Assembly: GCF_002001205.1 (NCBI RefSeq)
Contig: NZ_MUNZ01000085.1
Location: 85,151 to 149,150 of the forward strand
DNA from: Hydrogenophaga sp. A37
GTDB lineage: Bacteria; Pseudomonadota; Gammaproteobacteria; Burkholderiales; Burkholderiaceae_C
Direction: 5' to 3'
Length of the DNA stretch: 64,000 nucleotides
Under the pieces are notes generated by a model. The model was not told the origin of the DNA and ran no database searches. It saw only the letters and a list, made by a program, of their open reading frames with translations. The translations under genes were made by a program, and so were the position numbers. Positions 1-8,648 of this stretch are shown here, piece by piece (the first letter of the stretch is position 1; each line of letters begins with the position of its first letter).

Positions 1-581
1 GCAAGGCCTACTACCAGTCCTTCCTCGCCACGGACAACAAGACCGCTGGCGAAATGTCGGCCAAGACCCTGATCGACAAGATCGGCACCACCGGCAAGAT
101 CGCCGTGATGTCCTACACCGCCGGTTCGGGTTCGGAAATCGGCCGCGTGGGCGGCTTCACCGACTACATCAAGAAGCACTCCAAGCTGCAGATCGTTGGA
201 CCGTTCTATTCCAACTCGCAGATGGGCACGGCGCTGAACCAGACGACCGACGTGCTGGCCGCCAACCCCGACCTGAAGGGCATCTTCGGCGCCAACGAAC
301 CCACCGCCATCGGCATGGGCCGCGCGCTGACCCAGGCGGGGAAGTCAGGCAAGGTGGTGGCCATCGGCTTTGATGGCAACGCCGACCTGCAGGGCTTCGT
401 GAAGGACGGCACCATCGAGGCCATTGCGGTGCAAAGCGCGTATGAGATGGGCAACCTGGGCGTGAAGACCGTGGTGGAATTGGTGGAAGGCAAGAAGGTC
501 CCCCCCTTCCGCGACACCGGTGTGCTGATGGTGAACAAGAAAAACATCGACAGCCCCGCCGCCAAGAACGTTCTCTACTGA
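1..581 (+). CDS. Sugar ABC transporter periplasmic substrate-binding protein (5' truncated)
   Basis: The reading frame is open from base 3 and runs off the left edge, leaving about 192 C-terminal residues; ATG 54 is internal. The fold is that of the RbsB/Peripla_BP_4 class: a GKIAVMSYTAGS strand, a GGFTDYI helix, a GIFGANEPTAIGMGRAL segment and the hinge strand KVVAIGFDGNADL, followed by a C-terminal loop with VQSAYEMGNLG. Such proteins bind a sugar or sugar derivative in the periplasm and hand it to an ABC permease. A perfect hairpin and a sugar-acid type dehydrogenase gene follow, so a shared catabolic operon is likely. The ligand cannot be read from the sequence, and the permease and ATPase genes are not in the window. 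Confidence 0.88.
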   Translation, partial: KAYYQSFLATDNKTAGEMSAKTLIDKIGTTGKIAVMSYTAGSGSEIGRVGGFTDYIKKHSKLQIVGPFYSNSQMGTALNQTTDVLAANPDLKGIFGANEPTAIGMGRALTQAGKSGKVVAIGFDGNADLQGFVKDGTIEAIAVQSAYEMGNLGVKTVVELVEGKKVPPFRDTGVLMVNKKNIDSPAAKNVLY

Positions 582-607
582 GCCTCCCGCTCTTCTCCTG
601 AAGCACA

Positions 608-630
608 CCTCCGGCGTCACACGCCGGAGG
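608..630 (+). other. Intercistronic hairpin after binding-protein gene
   Basis: A perfect 10-bp inverted repeat (CCTCCGGCGT / ACGCCGGAGG) with a CAC loop lies 27 nt after the stop codon. No T-run follows on the plus strand, so it is not a classical terminator. Hairpins at this place, after a binding-protein gene inside an operon, often protect the upstream mRNA from 3' decay; that role is inferred. Confidence 0.5.
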
Positions 631-673
631 ATGGCGTTCCCTGGCCCGATCAATTCGAACCCAAAGGACACGT

Positions 674-1684
674 ATGCTGACCGTGATCTGCGAAACCCCC
701 GGCGTGCTGCGGGCCCAGGAGCAGCCCCGCCCCACCCGCCAGGCCGACGAGGTGCTGCTGCGCGTGCGGCGTGTGGGCGTGTGCGGCACGGACCTGCACA
801 TCTTCACCGGCAACCAGCCCTACCTGGCCTACCCGCGCGTCATGGGCCACGAAATCTCGGGCACCGTGGAAGAGGCGCCCGAGGGCAGCGGCCTGGGCAC
901 GGGCGACGAGGTGTTTGTCATGCCCTACCTCTCGTGCGGCGACTGCATCGCTTGCCGCCAAGGCAAGACCAATTGCTGCGTCAACATCCAGGTGCTGGGC
1001 GTGCACCGCGACGGCGCCTTCACCGAGTACCTCAACGTGCCCGCCCCGTTCGTGCGCAAGGCCGAGGGCGTCTCGCTGGACCAGGCGGCGATGGTGGAAT
1101 TTCTGGCCATTGGCGCCCACGCCGTGCGCCGCGCCGATGTGTTGCCCGGCCAGCGCGTGTTGGTGGTGGGCACCGGGCCGATTGGCATGGCGGTGCTGCT
1201 GTTTGCCGGCCTGCGCGGCGGCCAGGTGACGGCGCTGGACACCCGGCCCGAGCGGGTGGTGTTTTGCCAGCAGCACCTGGGCGCCCACGCCGGCGTGCTG
1301 ATTGGGCCGAACGACGTGGAGGAACTGCGCGCGCTGACGGACGGCGACTTCTACCATGTGGTGTTTGACGCCACCGGCAATCCGCGCGCCATGGAGCGGG
1401 GCTTCCAGTTCATCGCGCACGGTGGCAAGTACGTGTTGGTGTCGGTGGTGCGGGACAACATCACATTCTCCGACCCCGAGTTCCACAAACGCGAGGCCAC
1501 GCTGCTGGGCAGCCGCAACGCCACCATGGAAGATTTTGAAACCGTGTTGAACGCCATGCGCGCCGGCCAGGTACCCACCGCGGCCCTCAACACCCACCGC
1601 ATGCCGCTGGCCGACGTACCCACGGCGTTTGCCACGCTGATGGACCCGGCACAGGGGGTGGTCAAGGCGCTGATCGAATGCTGA
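674..1684 (+). CDS. Zinc-dependent medium-chain dehydrogenase, L-galactonate 5-dehydrogenase-like
   Basis: This 336-residue protein is a medium-chain zinc dehydrogenase. The catalytic zinc site is seen as CGTDLH near residue 35 and GHE near residue 60. A structural zinc site is seen as spaced cysteines in CGDCIACRQGKTNCC near residue 95. The Rossmann turn GTGPIG is followed by an acidic residue (ALDTRPER), which suits NAD. The C-terminal stretch around FSDPEFHKREATLLGSRNAT is, from memory, typical of the YjjN/LgoD group that oxidises L-galactonate and related sugar acids. The start is ATG 674 with AAAGGA upstream. It follows a sugar-binding protein gene, which fits sugar catabolism. The family call is firm and the substrate tentative. 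Confidence 0.85.
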   Translation: MLTVICETPGVLRAQEQPRPTRQADEVLLRVRRVGVCGTDLHIFTGNQPYLAYPRVMGHEISGTVEEAPEGSGLGTGDEVFVMPYLSCGDCIACRQGKTNCCVNIQVLGVHRDGAFTEYLNVPAPFVRKAEGVSLDQAAMVEFLAIGAHAVRRADVLPGQRVLVVGTGPIGMAVLLFAGLRGGQVTALDTRPERVVFCQQHLGAHAGVLIGPNDVEELRALTDGDFYHVVFDATGNPRAMERGFQFIAHGGKYVLVSVVRDNITFSDPEFHKREATLLGSRNATMEDFETVLNAMRAGQVPTAALNTHRMPLADVPTAFATLMDPAQGVVKALIEC

Positions 1685-1705
1685 CCTGGGCAGGGAAAGG
1701 CGTCT

Positions 1706-3166
1706 CTAGGCAAAGCGGCGCACGGCGGTGGCCAGTTGCTTCACCAGCCCCGGCATCTGTTCCACCGGCACCTGCGCATAACCCAGCAAGAAACCACGCC
1801 AGGGTTGCACGCGCTGGCCGATGGCCTGCTCGCTGAGCGCCGGGGCCACGATACCCTGGGCCTGCAGCGTGCGGCTCATGGCGGCATCATCCGCACGCGG
1901 GTTGCGCAGGCGCAGCGCCAGGTGCATGCCGGCGGAGCCGCCGTACACATCGGCCACGTCGCCCAGCTGCTGCTCCAGTGCGGCCACCAAGGCATCGCGG
2001 CGCTGGCGGTAGAGGCGGCGCATGCGCCGCAGGTGCAGGCTGAACTGCCCACTGCGCATGAACTCGGCCAGCGCCAGTTGGTCGGCTGCGCGCCCACGCG
2101 GATGGGTGCGTGCCAGCATGGCGCTGAGCGGCGCCACCAGCGCTGCGGGCACCACCATGAAGCCGATGCGCAGTGCGGGAAACATGGTCTTGCTGAAGGT
2201 ACCCAGGTAGAGCACGGGCGCATCGGCTGCCAGGCCCTGCATGCAGGACAGCGGCGGCCCGTCGTGGCGGAATTCGCTGTCGTAGTCGTCTTCAACGATG
2301 AGCGCCGCCGCGCTGCGCGCCTGCGCAATGAGGGCCATGCGCCGCTCCAGGCTCAACACGCTGCCCGTGGGGTACTGGTGGGAGGGCGTGACGTAGATGA
2401 GCTTGGGCGGGTGGCGCTGCCAGTCGGCTGCGGTGGGGGCCATGCCCTCGCTGTCGACCACCACGCCCATGGGTTTGAGCTGCGCGGCCTTGAAGGCGGC
2501 CAGCGCGCCCTGGTAGCCAGGGCTCTCGATCCACACCTTGTCGCCCGCATCGGCAAAGGCGCGGGCGCACAGGTCCAGGCTGCTTTGCGTGCCGTCGGTG
2601 ATGACGACCTGGCTGGCGTCCAGCAGCGCGCCGCGCGCCACCCTCAGGTGGCTGGCAATCGCCTCGCGCAGCGCGTGTTCGCCCGTGGGCTCGGCGTAGT
2701 TGAGCTGCGCGGTGCTCAGGCCACGCCAGGCGCGGTCCAGCAGGCGGCGCCACAGCGTGACCGGAAACTCTTTGAGCGCGGGCACACCGGGGGCAAAGGC
2801 GGCCGGGGTCTCGGGTGCGTCGCGGGTGGGCACGGCCAGTGCGCGCCTGGACAGGCCCACGCGCAGCGGCGCGGTGGTGTGCGCCAGGGGCACGGCGGCC
2901 AGCGTGGCGGCCTGTGCCACCACGGTGCCGCGCCGGTCTGGCAGCACAAAGCCTTCGGTCGCAAGCTGGTCGTAGGCGTAGAGCACGGTGTTGCGCGACA
3001 CGCCCAGCTCTTGCGCCAGCGTGCGCGTGGCGGGCAGGCGCACACCACTGCCCAGCGTGCCCGCGCGGATGGCGCTGCGCAGGCATTCGTGCAGCTGGCG
3101 CTGGCGCGACCAGCGCGTGTGGGCTGACGTGGCGGTGTAGCGGGAAAACAGCAGTTGATAGTCCAC
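1706..3166 (-). CDS. MocR/PdxR-type transcriptional regulator (GntR HTH + aminotransferase-like domain)
   Basis: This 486-residue protein has an N-terminal GntR winged helix (about residues 15-85, with RLPATRTLAQELGVSRNTV) joined to a fold-type I aminotransferase domain. The PLP-binding lysine is visible in LGTFSKTMFPALRIGF at about residue 326, and PLP contacts in VEDDYDSEFR and YVTPSHQYPTGS. MocR proteins usually sense PLP or a PLP-amino acid adduct and control a divergent target. Here the divergent gene at 3268 encodes a pyridoxamine-phosphate-oxidase-like flavoprotein, a classic pairing. It converges on the dehydrogenase gene with a 21-nt gap and no clear terminator. Confidence 0.92.
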   Translation of the reverse strand: MDYQLLFSRYTATSAHTRWSRQRQLHECLRSAIRAGTLGSGVRLPATRTLAQELGVSRNTVLYAYDQLATEGFVLPDRRGTVVAQAATLAAVPLAHTTAPLRVGLSRRALAVPTRDAPETPAAFAPGVPALKEFPVTLWRRLLDRAWRGLSTAQLNYAEPTGEHALREAIASHLRVARGALLDASQVVITDGTQSSLDLCARAFADAGDKVWIESPGYQGALAAFKAAQLKPMGVVVDSEGMAPTAADWQRHPPKLIYVTPSHQYPTGSVLSLERRMALIAQARSAAALIVEDDYDSEFRHDGPPLSCMQGLAADAPVLYLGTFSKTMFPALRIGFMVVPAALVAPLSAMLARTHPRGRAADQLALAEFMRSGQFSLHLRRMRRLYRQRRDALVAALEQQLGDVADVYGGSAGMHLALRLRNPRADDAAMSRTLQAQGIVAPALSEQAIGQRVQPWRGFLLGYAQVPVEQMPGLVKQLATAVRRFA

Positions 3167-3181
3167 AGCGGGCTTTGGTTA

Positions 3182-3227
3182 GTGGCACCAAAAAACAGTG
3201 CAAGTCTGGATCTTAATTTGGAACCAC
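3182..3227. promoter_or_regulatory. Candidate MocR operator in the divergent promoter region
   Basis: GTGGCACCA (3182-3190) and TGGAACCAC (3219-3227) form an imperfect inverted pair in the roughly 100-bp gap between the MocR gene and the oxidase-like gene. A plus-strand -10 candidate TACATT (3236-3241) follows the right half. The TGG..CC core resembles half-sites I recall for MocR regulators. Binding is inferred. Confidence 0.35.
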
Positions 3228-3267
3228 AAGCACTCTACATTGCAGCCCTTCATTCACTCGCACTGCC

Positions 3268-3915
3268 ATGACCGACACCACCAAGCCCACGCCCCCCAGC
3301 GACCGCACCCGCGTGCGCCGCATTGCCGAAAACGCCCATTACGACGCCCCCACGCTGCACGCCATCTTGGACGCGGCGTATGTGTGCCACGTGGCCTTTG
3401 CCGACGAGAAAGGCACGCACTGCATTCCCACCGCCTGCTGGCGCGAGGACGACCACCTCTACATCCACGGCTCCAACGGTGGGCGCCTGATCAAGCTGCT
3501 GGCCCAGGGCACGCAGGCCTGCGTGACGGTGACCCACATCGACGGCCTGGTGCTGGCGCGCTCGGCGTTCAACCATTCGATGAACTACCGCTCGGCCATG
3601 GTCTATGGCTCGTTTGAAAAGGTGGACGACAAGCGCGCCGCGCTCGACGCCTTCATGCGCCACCTGGCCCCGGGCCGCGAGCACGAAGCCCGCCGCGGCA
3701 ACGATAAGGAGTTTGCCGCCACCACGGTGATGCGCATCAGCCTGGCCGAGGCCGCTTGCAAGGTCCGCACCGGTGGCCCCAACGACGATGCCGAAGACAT
3801 GGGCGTGGCTGCCTGGGCCGGTGTGTTGCCGCTGACACAGCAGCGAGGGGCACCCGTGGCCGACCCGTTGTGCACGGTGCCCGCACCGGCATATGTGCAG
3901 GGCTGGGGCGGGTGA
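3268..3915 (+). CDS. Pyridoxamine 5'-phosphate oxidase-family (flavin-binding) protein
   Basis: This 215-residue protein belongs to the PNPOx-like split-barrel flavoprotein group (Pyridox_ox_2 type). Visible elements are the N-terminal strands AYVCHVAFADEKGTHCIPT, the YIHGSNGGRLIKLL segment, and the barrel strands VTVTHIDGLVLARSAFNHS and YRSAMVYGSFE. Members bind FMN or a related cofactor and are usually uncharacterised oxidoreductases. True PdxH is shorter and has other motifs, so pdxH is not assigned. It is divergent from the MocR regulator at 1706-3166, its likely controller. Confidence 0.85.
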   Translation: MTDTTKPTPPSDRTRVRRIAENAHYDAPTLHAILDAAYVCHVAFADEKGTHCIPTACWREDDHLYIHGSNGGRLIKLLAQGTQACVTVTHIDGLVLARSAFNHSMNYRSAMVYGSFEKVDDKRAALDAFMRHLAPGREHEARRGNDKEFAATTVMRISLAEAACKVRTGGPNDDAEDMGVAAWAGVLPLTQQRGAPVADPLCTVPAPAYVQGWGG

Positions 3916-4033
3916 GCGGCGGCACCCGCATGCCTTGGTATAAGAATGCCTTTCGATCACGTCAGGGTGAACAACACCCGGAATCTGGCAGACCGTATCG
4001 GATCAAAAATCACGGCCGTTGAAGGGGAACACA

Positions 4034-4810
4034 GTGAACACCACCGCAAGCAGCAGCAAGCACATCCGCATCGGCATCGGCGGCTGGACCTTTGAGCCGT
4101 GGCGCGACAACTTCTACCCCTCTGGCCTCGCGCACAGCAAGGAATTGCACCACGCCAGCCGTCGGCTCAACGCCATTGAGGTCAACGGCACCTACTACAG
4201 CAGCTTCAAACCGCCCACCTTCGCCAAGTGGCACAGCGAGACGCCCGACGGCTTCATGTTTTCGCTCAAAGCCAACCGCTTTGCCACAAACCGCCGGGTG
4301 CTGGCGGATGCGGGCGATTCGATCGCCCGCTTTGTGGAGAGCGGCATTTCTGAGCTCAAGGACAAGCTCGGCCCCATCGTGTGGCAGTTCATGCCGAGCA
4401 AGCCGTTCGAACCGGGGGACTTCGAGGCCTTCCTCGCGCTGCTGCCAAAGGCGGTGGACGGCCGCCAACTGCGCCACGCCCTGGACGTGAGGCACGAGAG
4501 CTTTGCCACGCCTGCCTTCCTTGCGCTGACGCGCCGTTATGGCTGTGTGCCCGTGCACACCGATTCGCCGAAATTCCCCGCCATTGCCGATGCAGAAGCC
4601 GACTTTGCCTACCTGCGCCTGATGCGCAGCGAGGCTGATGTGCCCACCGGCTACACGCCCGAGGCCATCGCCCAGTGGGCCCATGGCGTGCGCACCTGGA
4701 CCAGCGGCGAGCGTCCGCGCGACGTGTTCGTGTATTTCATCAACGGCGCCAAGGAGCGGGCACCTGCAGGCGCGGTGGCTTTGATGGCGCAGCTCGGCCT
4801 GCAGGTTTAA
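4034..4810 (+). CDS. DUF72 domain-containing protein
   Basis: The protein has 258 residues when started at GTG 4034, which has AAGGGGA at 4022-4028. A TTG at 4019 also keeps the frame but would lie upstream of this site. It shows the DUF72 TIM-barrel signatures: IGIGGWTFEPWRDNFYP at the N-terminus, IEVNGTYYSSFKPPTF, FMFSLKANRFATNRR, and a C-terminal DVFVYFINGAKERAP. The biochemical function of the family is not settled. A minus-oriented terminator follows at 4937-4970, so no operon partner is visible. Confidence 0.88.
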   Translation: MNTTASSSKHIRIGIGGWTFEPWRDNFYPSGLAHSKELHHASRRLNAIEVNGTYYSSFKPPTFAKWHSETPDGFMFSLKANRFATNRRVLADAGDSIARFVESGISELKDKLGPIVWQFMPSKPFEPGDFEAFLALLPKAVDGRQLRHALDVRHESFATPAFLALTRRYGCVPVHTDSPKFPAIADAEADFAYLRLMRSEADVPTGYTPEAIAQWAHGVRTWTSGERPRDVFVYFINGAKERAPAGAVALMAQLGLQV

Positions 4811-4936
4811 TCGCGAGGGTTTGGTACATCAGACATTGGGGAATGGGTCACCTGCAGGGCTACCGGGTTTTTCCCTCTTGATCGCCAGCGCGATCACCAC
4901 TGAATTCACACACCTGCTCAAGCTGACCCGCGCAGC

Positions 4937-4970
4937 AAAAAGCCCGAGCCGTTGTCGGCCCGGGCTTTTC
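4937..4970 (-). terminator. Rho-independent terminator after lpdA
   Basis: AGCCCG (4941-4946) pairs with CGGGCT (4961-4966) and an inner GCC/GGC adds three pairs around a GTTGTC loop. On the minus strand the stem is followed by TTTTT (4937-4941). It would end the aceE-aceF-lpdA transcript about 20 nt past lpdA. The plus strand also gives a T-rich tail, so it may work both ways. Confidence 0.8.
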
Positions 4971-4992
4971 TTTTGAGCAGCACCGAAGCTGC

Positions 4993-6828
4993 TTACTTCT
5001 TGCTAGGCGGCAAATCGGTACAAGACCCATGCGCCACTTCCGCTGCCATGCCGATGCTCTCGCCCAGCGTGGGGTGCGGGTGGATGGTCTTGCCGATGTC
5101 CACCGCGTCGGCGCCCATCTCGATGGCCAGCGCCACTTCACCGATCATGTCGCCCGCATGCGTGCCGACCATGCCGCCGCCCAGGATCTTGCCGTGACCA
5201 TGGGCCTCGGGTGAATCGTCGAATAACAACTTGGTCACGCCTTCATCGCGGCCGTTCGCAATCGCGCGGCCTGAAGCCGTCCAGGGAAACAGGCCCTTCT
5301 TGACCTTGATGCCCTGGGCCTTGGCCTGGTCTTCGGTGAGGCCCACCCAAGCCACCTCGGGGTCGGTGTAGGCCACGCTGGGGATCACGCGGGCGTTGAA
5401 GGCGGCCGCGGCCAGCTCTTTGTTGCCCTGCAGTTCACCGGCAATCACCTCTGCCGCCACATGCGCCTCGTGCACCGCCTTGTGCGCCAGCATGGGCTGG
5501 CCCACGATGTCGCCGATGGCGAAGATGTGCGGCACGTTGGTGCGCATCTGAATGTCGACGTTGATGAAGCCGCGGTCGGTCACGGCCACGCCGGCCTTGT
5601 CGGCCGCGATCTTCTTGCCGTTGGGCGTGCGGCCCACGGCCTGCAGCACCAGGTCGTAGACCTGCGGCGCGGGGGCGGTGCCGCCCTCATCCGCTGCGGC
5701 GAACGTCACCTCGATGCCTTCGGGCGTGGCCTTGGCCCCCACCGTCTTGGTCTTGAGCATGATGTTGTCAAAACGCTTGGCGTTCATCTTCTGCCAGATC
5801 TTCACCAGGTCGCGGTCGGCGCCCTGCATCAGGCCGTCGAGCATTTCCACCACGTCCAGGCGCGCGCCCAGAGTGCTGTAGACGGTGCCCATTTCCAGGC
5901 CGATGATGCCGCCGCCCAGGATCAGCATGCGCTTGGGGACTTCCTTCAAGGCCAGCGCGCCGGTGCTGTCCACCACGCGCGGATCGTCGGGCATGAAGGG
6001 CAGGCGCACCGCCTGCGAGCCGGCGGCGATGATGCACTTCTTGAACGCGATCACCTTCTTGCTGCCGGTCTTCTCCTGGCCCGTGCCGGTGGTCTCTTCC
6101 ACTTCGACGTGGTTGGGTCCGACAAAAGCACCATAGCCGCGCACGGTGGTGACCTTGCGCATCTTGGCCATCGCCGCCAGGCCACCGGTCAACTTGCCGA
6201 TGACCTTTTCCTTGTGGCCACGCAGCTTGTCCACATTGACCGAGGGCGCGCCAAAGTCCACGCCCAGATCGGCCATGTGGCTGACCTCATCCATGACCGC
6301 CGCCACGTGCAGCAGCGCCTTGGACGGGATGCAACCCACGTTCAGGCACACACCGCCCAGCTGGGCGTAGCGCTCGACGAGCACGACCTTGAGGCCAAGG
6401 TCGGCCGCGCGGAAGGCGGCCGAGTAACCGCCGGGACCGGCGCCGAGTACGAGCACATCGCACTCGATGTCGGCGCTGCCGCCGAAGCTGGCGGCGGTGG
6501 GGGCCACCACCGGCGCGGCAGCAGGAGCCGCAGCGGGTGCGGTCGCAGCAGCGGGTACTGCAGCTGGCGCGGCAGGAGCACTGGCAGCACCCTCACCGTC
6601 CAGCACCAACACCACCGAGCCTTGCTTGACCTTGTCGCCCAGCGCAACCTTGAGCTCTTTCACCACGCCGGCGTGCGACGAAGGAATCTCCATCGAGGCC
6701 TTGTCGGACTCCACGGTGATCAGGCTTTGTTCAGCCTTAACGGTGTCGCCAGGTTTGACCAGCAGCTCGATCACGGCCACTTCGTCGAAGTCGCCAATGT
6801 CGGGAACTTGAATATCGATCAGTGCCAT
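4993..6828 (-). CDS. lpdA: Dihydrolipoyl dehydrogenase (E3) with N-terminal lipoyl domain
   Basis: This 611-residue protein is longer than usual E3 (about 470) because it begins with a lipoyl domain (residues 1-80, lipoyl lysine K43 in ESDKASMEI), then an Ala/Pro linker to about residue 120. The flavoprotein core follows, with the FAD motif [18 protein letters not shown], the redox disulfide CLNVGC, a second Rossmann motif LGGGIIGLE, and the C-terminal HPHPTLGES base that completes the partner active site. E3 reoxidises dihydrolipoamide with NAD+. It is last in aceE-aceF-lpdA, 9 nt after aceF, with AAGGA before ATG 6828. Lipoyl-bearing E3 is known in betaproteobacteria and Neisseria. Confidence 0.97.
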   Translation of the reverse strand: MALIDIQVPDIGDFDEVAVIELLVKPGDTVKAEQSLITVESDKASMEIPSSHAGVVKELKVALGDKVKQGSVVLVLDGEGAASAPAAPAAVPAAATAPAAAPAAAPVVAPTAASFGGSADIECDVLVLGAGPGGYSAAFRAADLGLKVVLVERYAQLGGVCLNVGCIPSKALLHVAAVMDEVSHMADLGVDFGAPSVNVDKLRGHKEKVIGKLTGGLAAMAKMRKVTTVRGYGAFVGPNHVEVEETTGTGQEKTGSKKVIAFKKCIIAAGSQAVRLPFMPDDPRVVDSTGALALKEVPKRMLILGGGIIGLEMGTVYSTLGARLDVVEMLDGLMQGADRDLVKIWQKMNAKRFDNIMLKTKTVGAKATPEGIEVTFAAADEGGTAPAPQVYDLVLQAVGRTPNGKKIAADKAGVAVTDRGFINVDIQMRTNVPHIFAIGDIVGQPMLAHKAVHEAHVAAEVIAGELQGNKELAAAAFNARVIPSVAYTDPEVAWVGLTEDQAKAQGIKVKKGLFPWTASGRAIANGRDEGVTKLLFDDSPEAHGHGKILGGGMVGTHAGDMIGEVALAIEMGADAVDIGKTIHPHPTLGESIGMAAEVAHGSCTDLPPSKK

Positions 6829-6837
6829 CGCGATTCC

Positions 6838-8511
6838 TTAAAGAAGAACGCGACGGAAGTCGCCGAGGATCTGGCCGAGGTAGGCGTTGAAGCGCGCCGC
6901 CGCGGCGCCGTCGATCACGCGGTGGTCCCAGGTCAGCGACAGCGGCAGCATCAGGCGCGGCTGGAAGGCCTTGCCGTCCCACACCGGTTCCATGTTGCTC
7001 TTGCAGACGCCGAGGATGGCGACTTCAGGTGCGTTGATGATGGGCGTGAAGTAACGGCCGCCGATGCCACCGAGGCTGGAGATGGTGAAGCAGGCACCGC
7101 TCATGTCGGCCGGGCCCAACTTGCCGTCGCGCGCCTTCTTGGCGAGTTCGCCCATTTCCTGGCTGATCTGCAGCACGCCCTTCTTGTCGGCGTCCTTGAT
7201 GACGGGAACGACCAGGCCGTTGGGTGTGTCGGCCGCGAAGCCGATGTGAAAGTACTGCTTGTAGATCAGCGCATCACCGTCCAGCGAGCTGTTGAACTCG
7301 GGGAACTTCTTGAGCGCGGCCACGCAGGCCTTGATCAGGAACGCGAGCATGGTCACCTTCACGCCGCTCTTCTCGTTTTCCTTGTTGGTGGAAACGCGGA
7401 AGGCTTCGAGGTCGGTGATGTCGGCGTCGTCGTGGTTGGTGACGGCCGGAATCATGATGGCGTTGCGCAACAGGTTGGCGCCGCTGATCTTCTTGATGCG
7501 GCCCATCTCCTTGCGTTCGATGGGGCCGAACTTGGCGAAGTCCACCTTGGGCCAGGGAATCAGGCCCAACTCGGAGCCGCCACCACCGGTGGAAGCCGGG
7601 GCCTTGGCCTTTTGCGCTGCCGTCTGCACCGCGCCGGCCATGACGGACTTGGTGAAGCCCTGCACGTCGTCCAGCGTGATGCGGCCCTTGGGGCCCTTGC
7701 CCTGCACTTCGGCCAGCGGCACGCCGAGTTCACGGGCGAATTTACGCACCGAGGGCGAGGCGTGGGGCAGGCCCAGCGCGGACGTGCCGGTGGGGTTGTG
7801 GGCGGGCGCGGCTTCTACCGATGCAGTGGCAGCCGCGGGAGCGGCCACGGCAGCAGCGGCGGGCGCAGCCGCCTGAGCGGGTGCAGCGGCAACGGGTGTC
7901 GGCGCCGCAGCACCTGCGGCGCCCTCCAGGATCGCCAGCAAGTCACCAATGTTGACCGTGTCGCCGACCTTGACTTTGAGTTCCTTCAGCACACCAGCGT
8001 GCGACGAAGGGATCTCCATCGAAGCCTTGTCGGACTCGACCGTGATCAGGCTCTGCTCGACCTTGATGGCGTCGCCGGGCTTGACGAGGACCTCAATGAC
8101 GGCGACGTCCTTGAAGTCGCCGATGTCGGGCACGAAGACCTGCACCGGGCCGGCAGCAGCGGGCGCGGCCGCAGGCGCAGTTGCAACAGCCGGCGCTGCG
8201 GCGGGCGAAGCCACCGGTGCGGAGGCTGCAGCTGCCGCGGCCGCGGCCGCCGGCGCCGGAGCAGCGGCGTCGCCAGCGGCTTCCACCACCAGCACCACCG
8301 AGCCCTCTTTCACCTTGTCGCCCAGCGCCACGCGCAGTTCTTTCACCACGCCAGCGGTACTGGACGGGATTTCCATCGAGGCCTTGTCGGACTCGACCGT
8401 GATCAGCGACTGTTCGGCCTTGACCGTGTCGCCCACCTTGACCAGCAGTTCAATGACCGCCACTTCGTCGAAGTCGCCGATGTCCGGGACCTTCACTTCT
8501 ACCAATGCCAT
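6838..8511 (-). CDS. aceF: Dihydrolipoyllysine-residue acetyltransferase (PDH E2)
   Basis: This 557-residue E2 has two lipoyl domains with modifiable lysines K43 and K162, long Ala/Pro linkers, a peripheral-subunit binding domain at about 249-288 ([15 protein letters not shown]), and a catalytic domain from about 325 with DHRVIDG near residue 529. It transfers the acetyl group from lipoamide to CoA and forms the core of the complex. ATG 8511 is preferred over TTG 8523 because GGAG sits 6 nt before it and the protein then begins MALVEV like the lpdA lipoyl domain. It follows aceE after 137 nt that include a repeat element. Confidence 0.97.
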   Translation of the reverse strand: MALVEVKVPDIGDFDEVAVIELLVKVGDTVKAEQSLITVESDKASMEIPSSTAGVVKELRVALGDKVKEGSVVLVVEAAGDAAAPAPAAAAAAAAASAPVASPAAAPAVATAPAAAPAAAGPVQVFVPDIGDFKDVAVIEVLVKPGDAIKVEQSLITVESDKASMEIPSSHAGVLKELKVKVGDTVNIGDLLAILEGAAGAAAPTPVAAAPAQAAAPAAAAVAAPAAATASVEAAPAHNPTGTSALGLPHASPSVRKFARELGVPLAEVQGKGPKGRITLDDVQGFTKSVMAGAVQTAAQKAKAPASTGGGGSELGLIPWPKVDFAKFGPIERKEMGRIKKISGANLLRNAIMIPAVTNHDDADITDLEAFRVSTNKENEKSGVKVTMLAFLIKACVAALKKFPEFNSSLDGDALIYKQYFHIGFAADTPNGLVVPVIKDADKKGVLQISQEMGELAKKARDGKLGPADMSGACFTISSLGGIGGRYFTPIINAPEVAILGVCKSNMEPVWDGKAFQPRLMLPLSLTWDHRVIDGAAAARFNAYLGQILGDFRRVLL

Positions 8512-8600
8512 GTCTGTCTCCAATCAGATGTTCAATGTGCCGCTTGCGATGCCTTCTACCGGGGAAACCGCCGGGCTGGCTTTGCCAGACGGCTGGTTTC

Positions 8601-8642
8601 GCCCCCTTGAGGGGGTAGCGCCGCAGGCGCTGCAGGGGTGGG
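8601..8642. repeat. Intergenic double-hairpin repeat, Comamonadaceae type
   Basis: Two short palindromes lie side by side: CCCCC-TTGA-GGGGG (8602-8615) and AGCGCC-GCA-GGCGCT (8617-8631), followed by GCAGGGGTGGG. I recall similar CCCCCTTGAGGGGG plus GCGCCGCAGGCGC units scattered between genes in Acidovorax and relatives. It lies between aceE and aceF, 6 nt from the aceE stop. Only one copy is visible here. Confidence 0.6.
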
Positions 8643-8648
8643 TCAGCC

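Noticed and set aside
8512..8523. TTG start for aceF four codons upstream
   Set aside because: The GGAG site lies within this extension and is well spaced for ATG 8511.
5461..8610. A 1049-codon open frame on the plus strand opposite aceF and lpdA
   Set aside because: It is a shadow of two certain genes in GC-rich DNA; its translation is His/Gly/Ala/Arg-rich with no domain.
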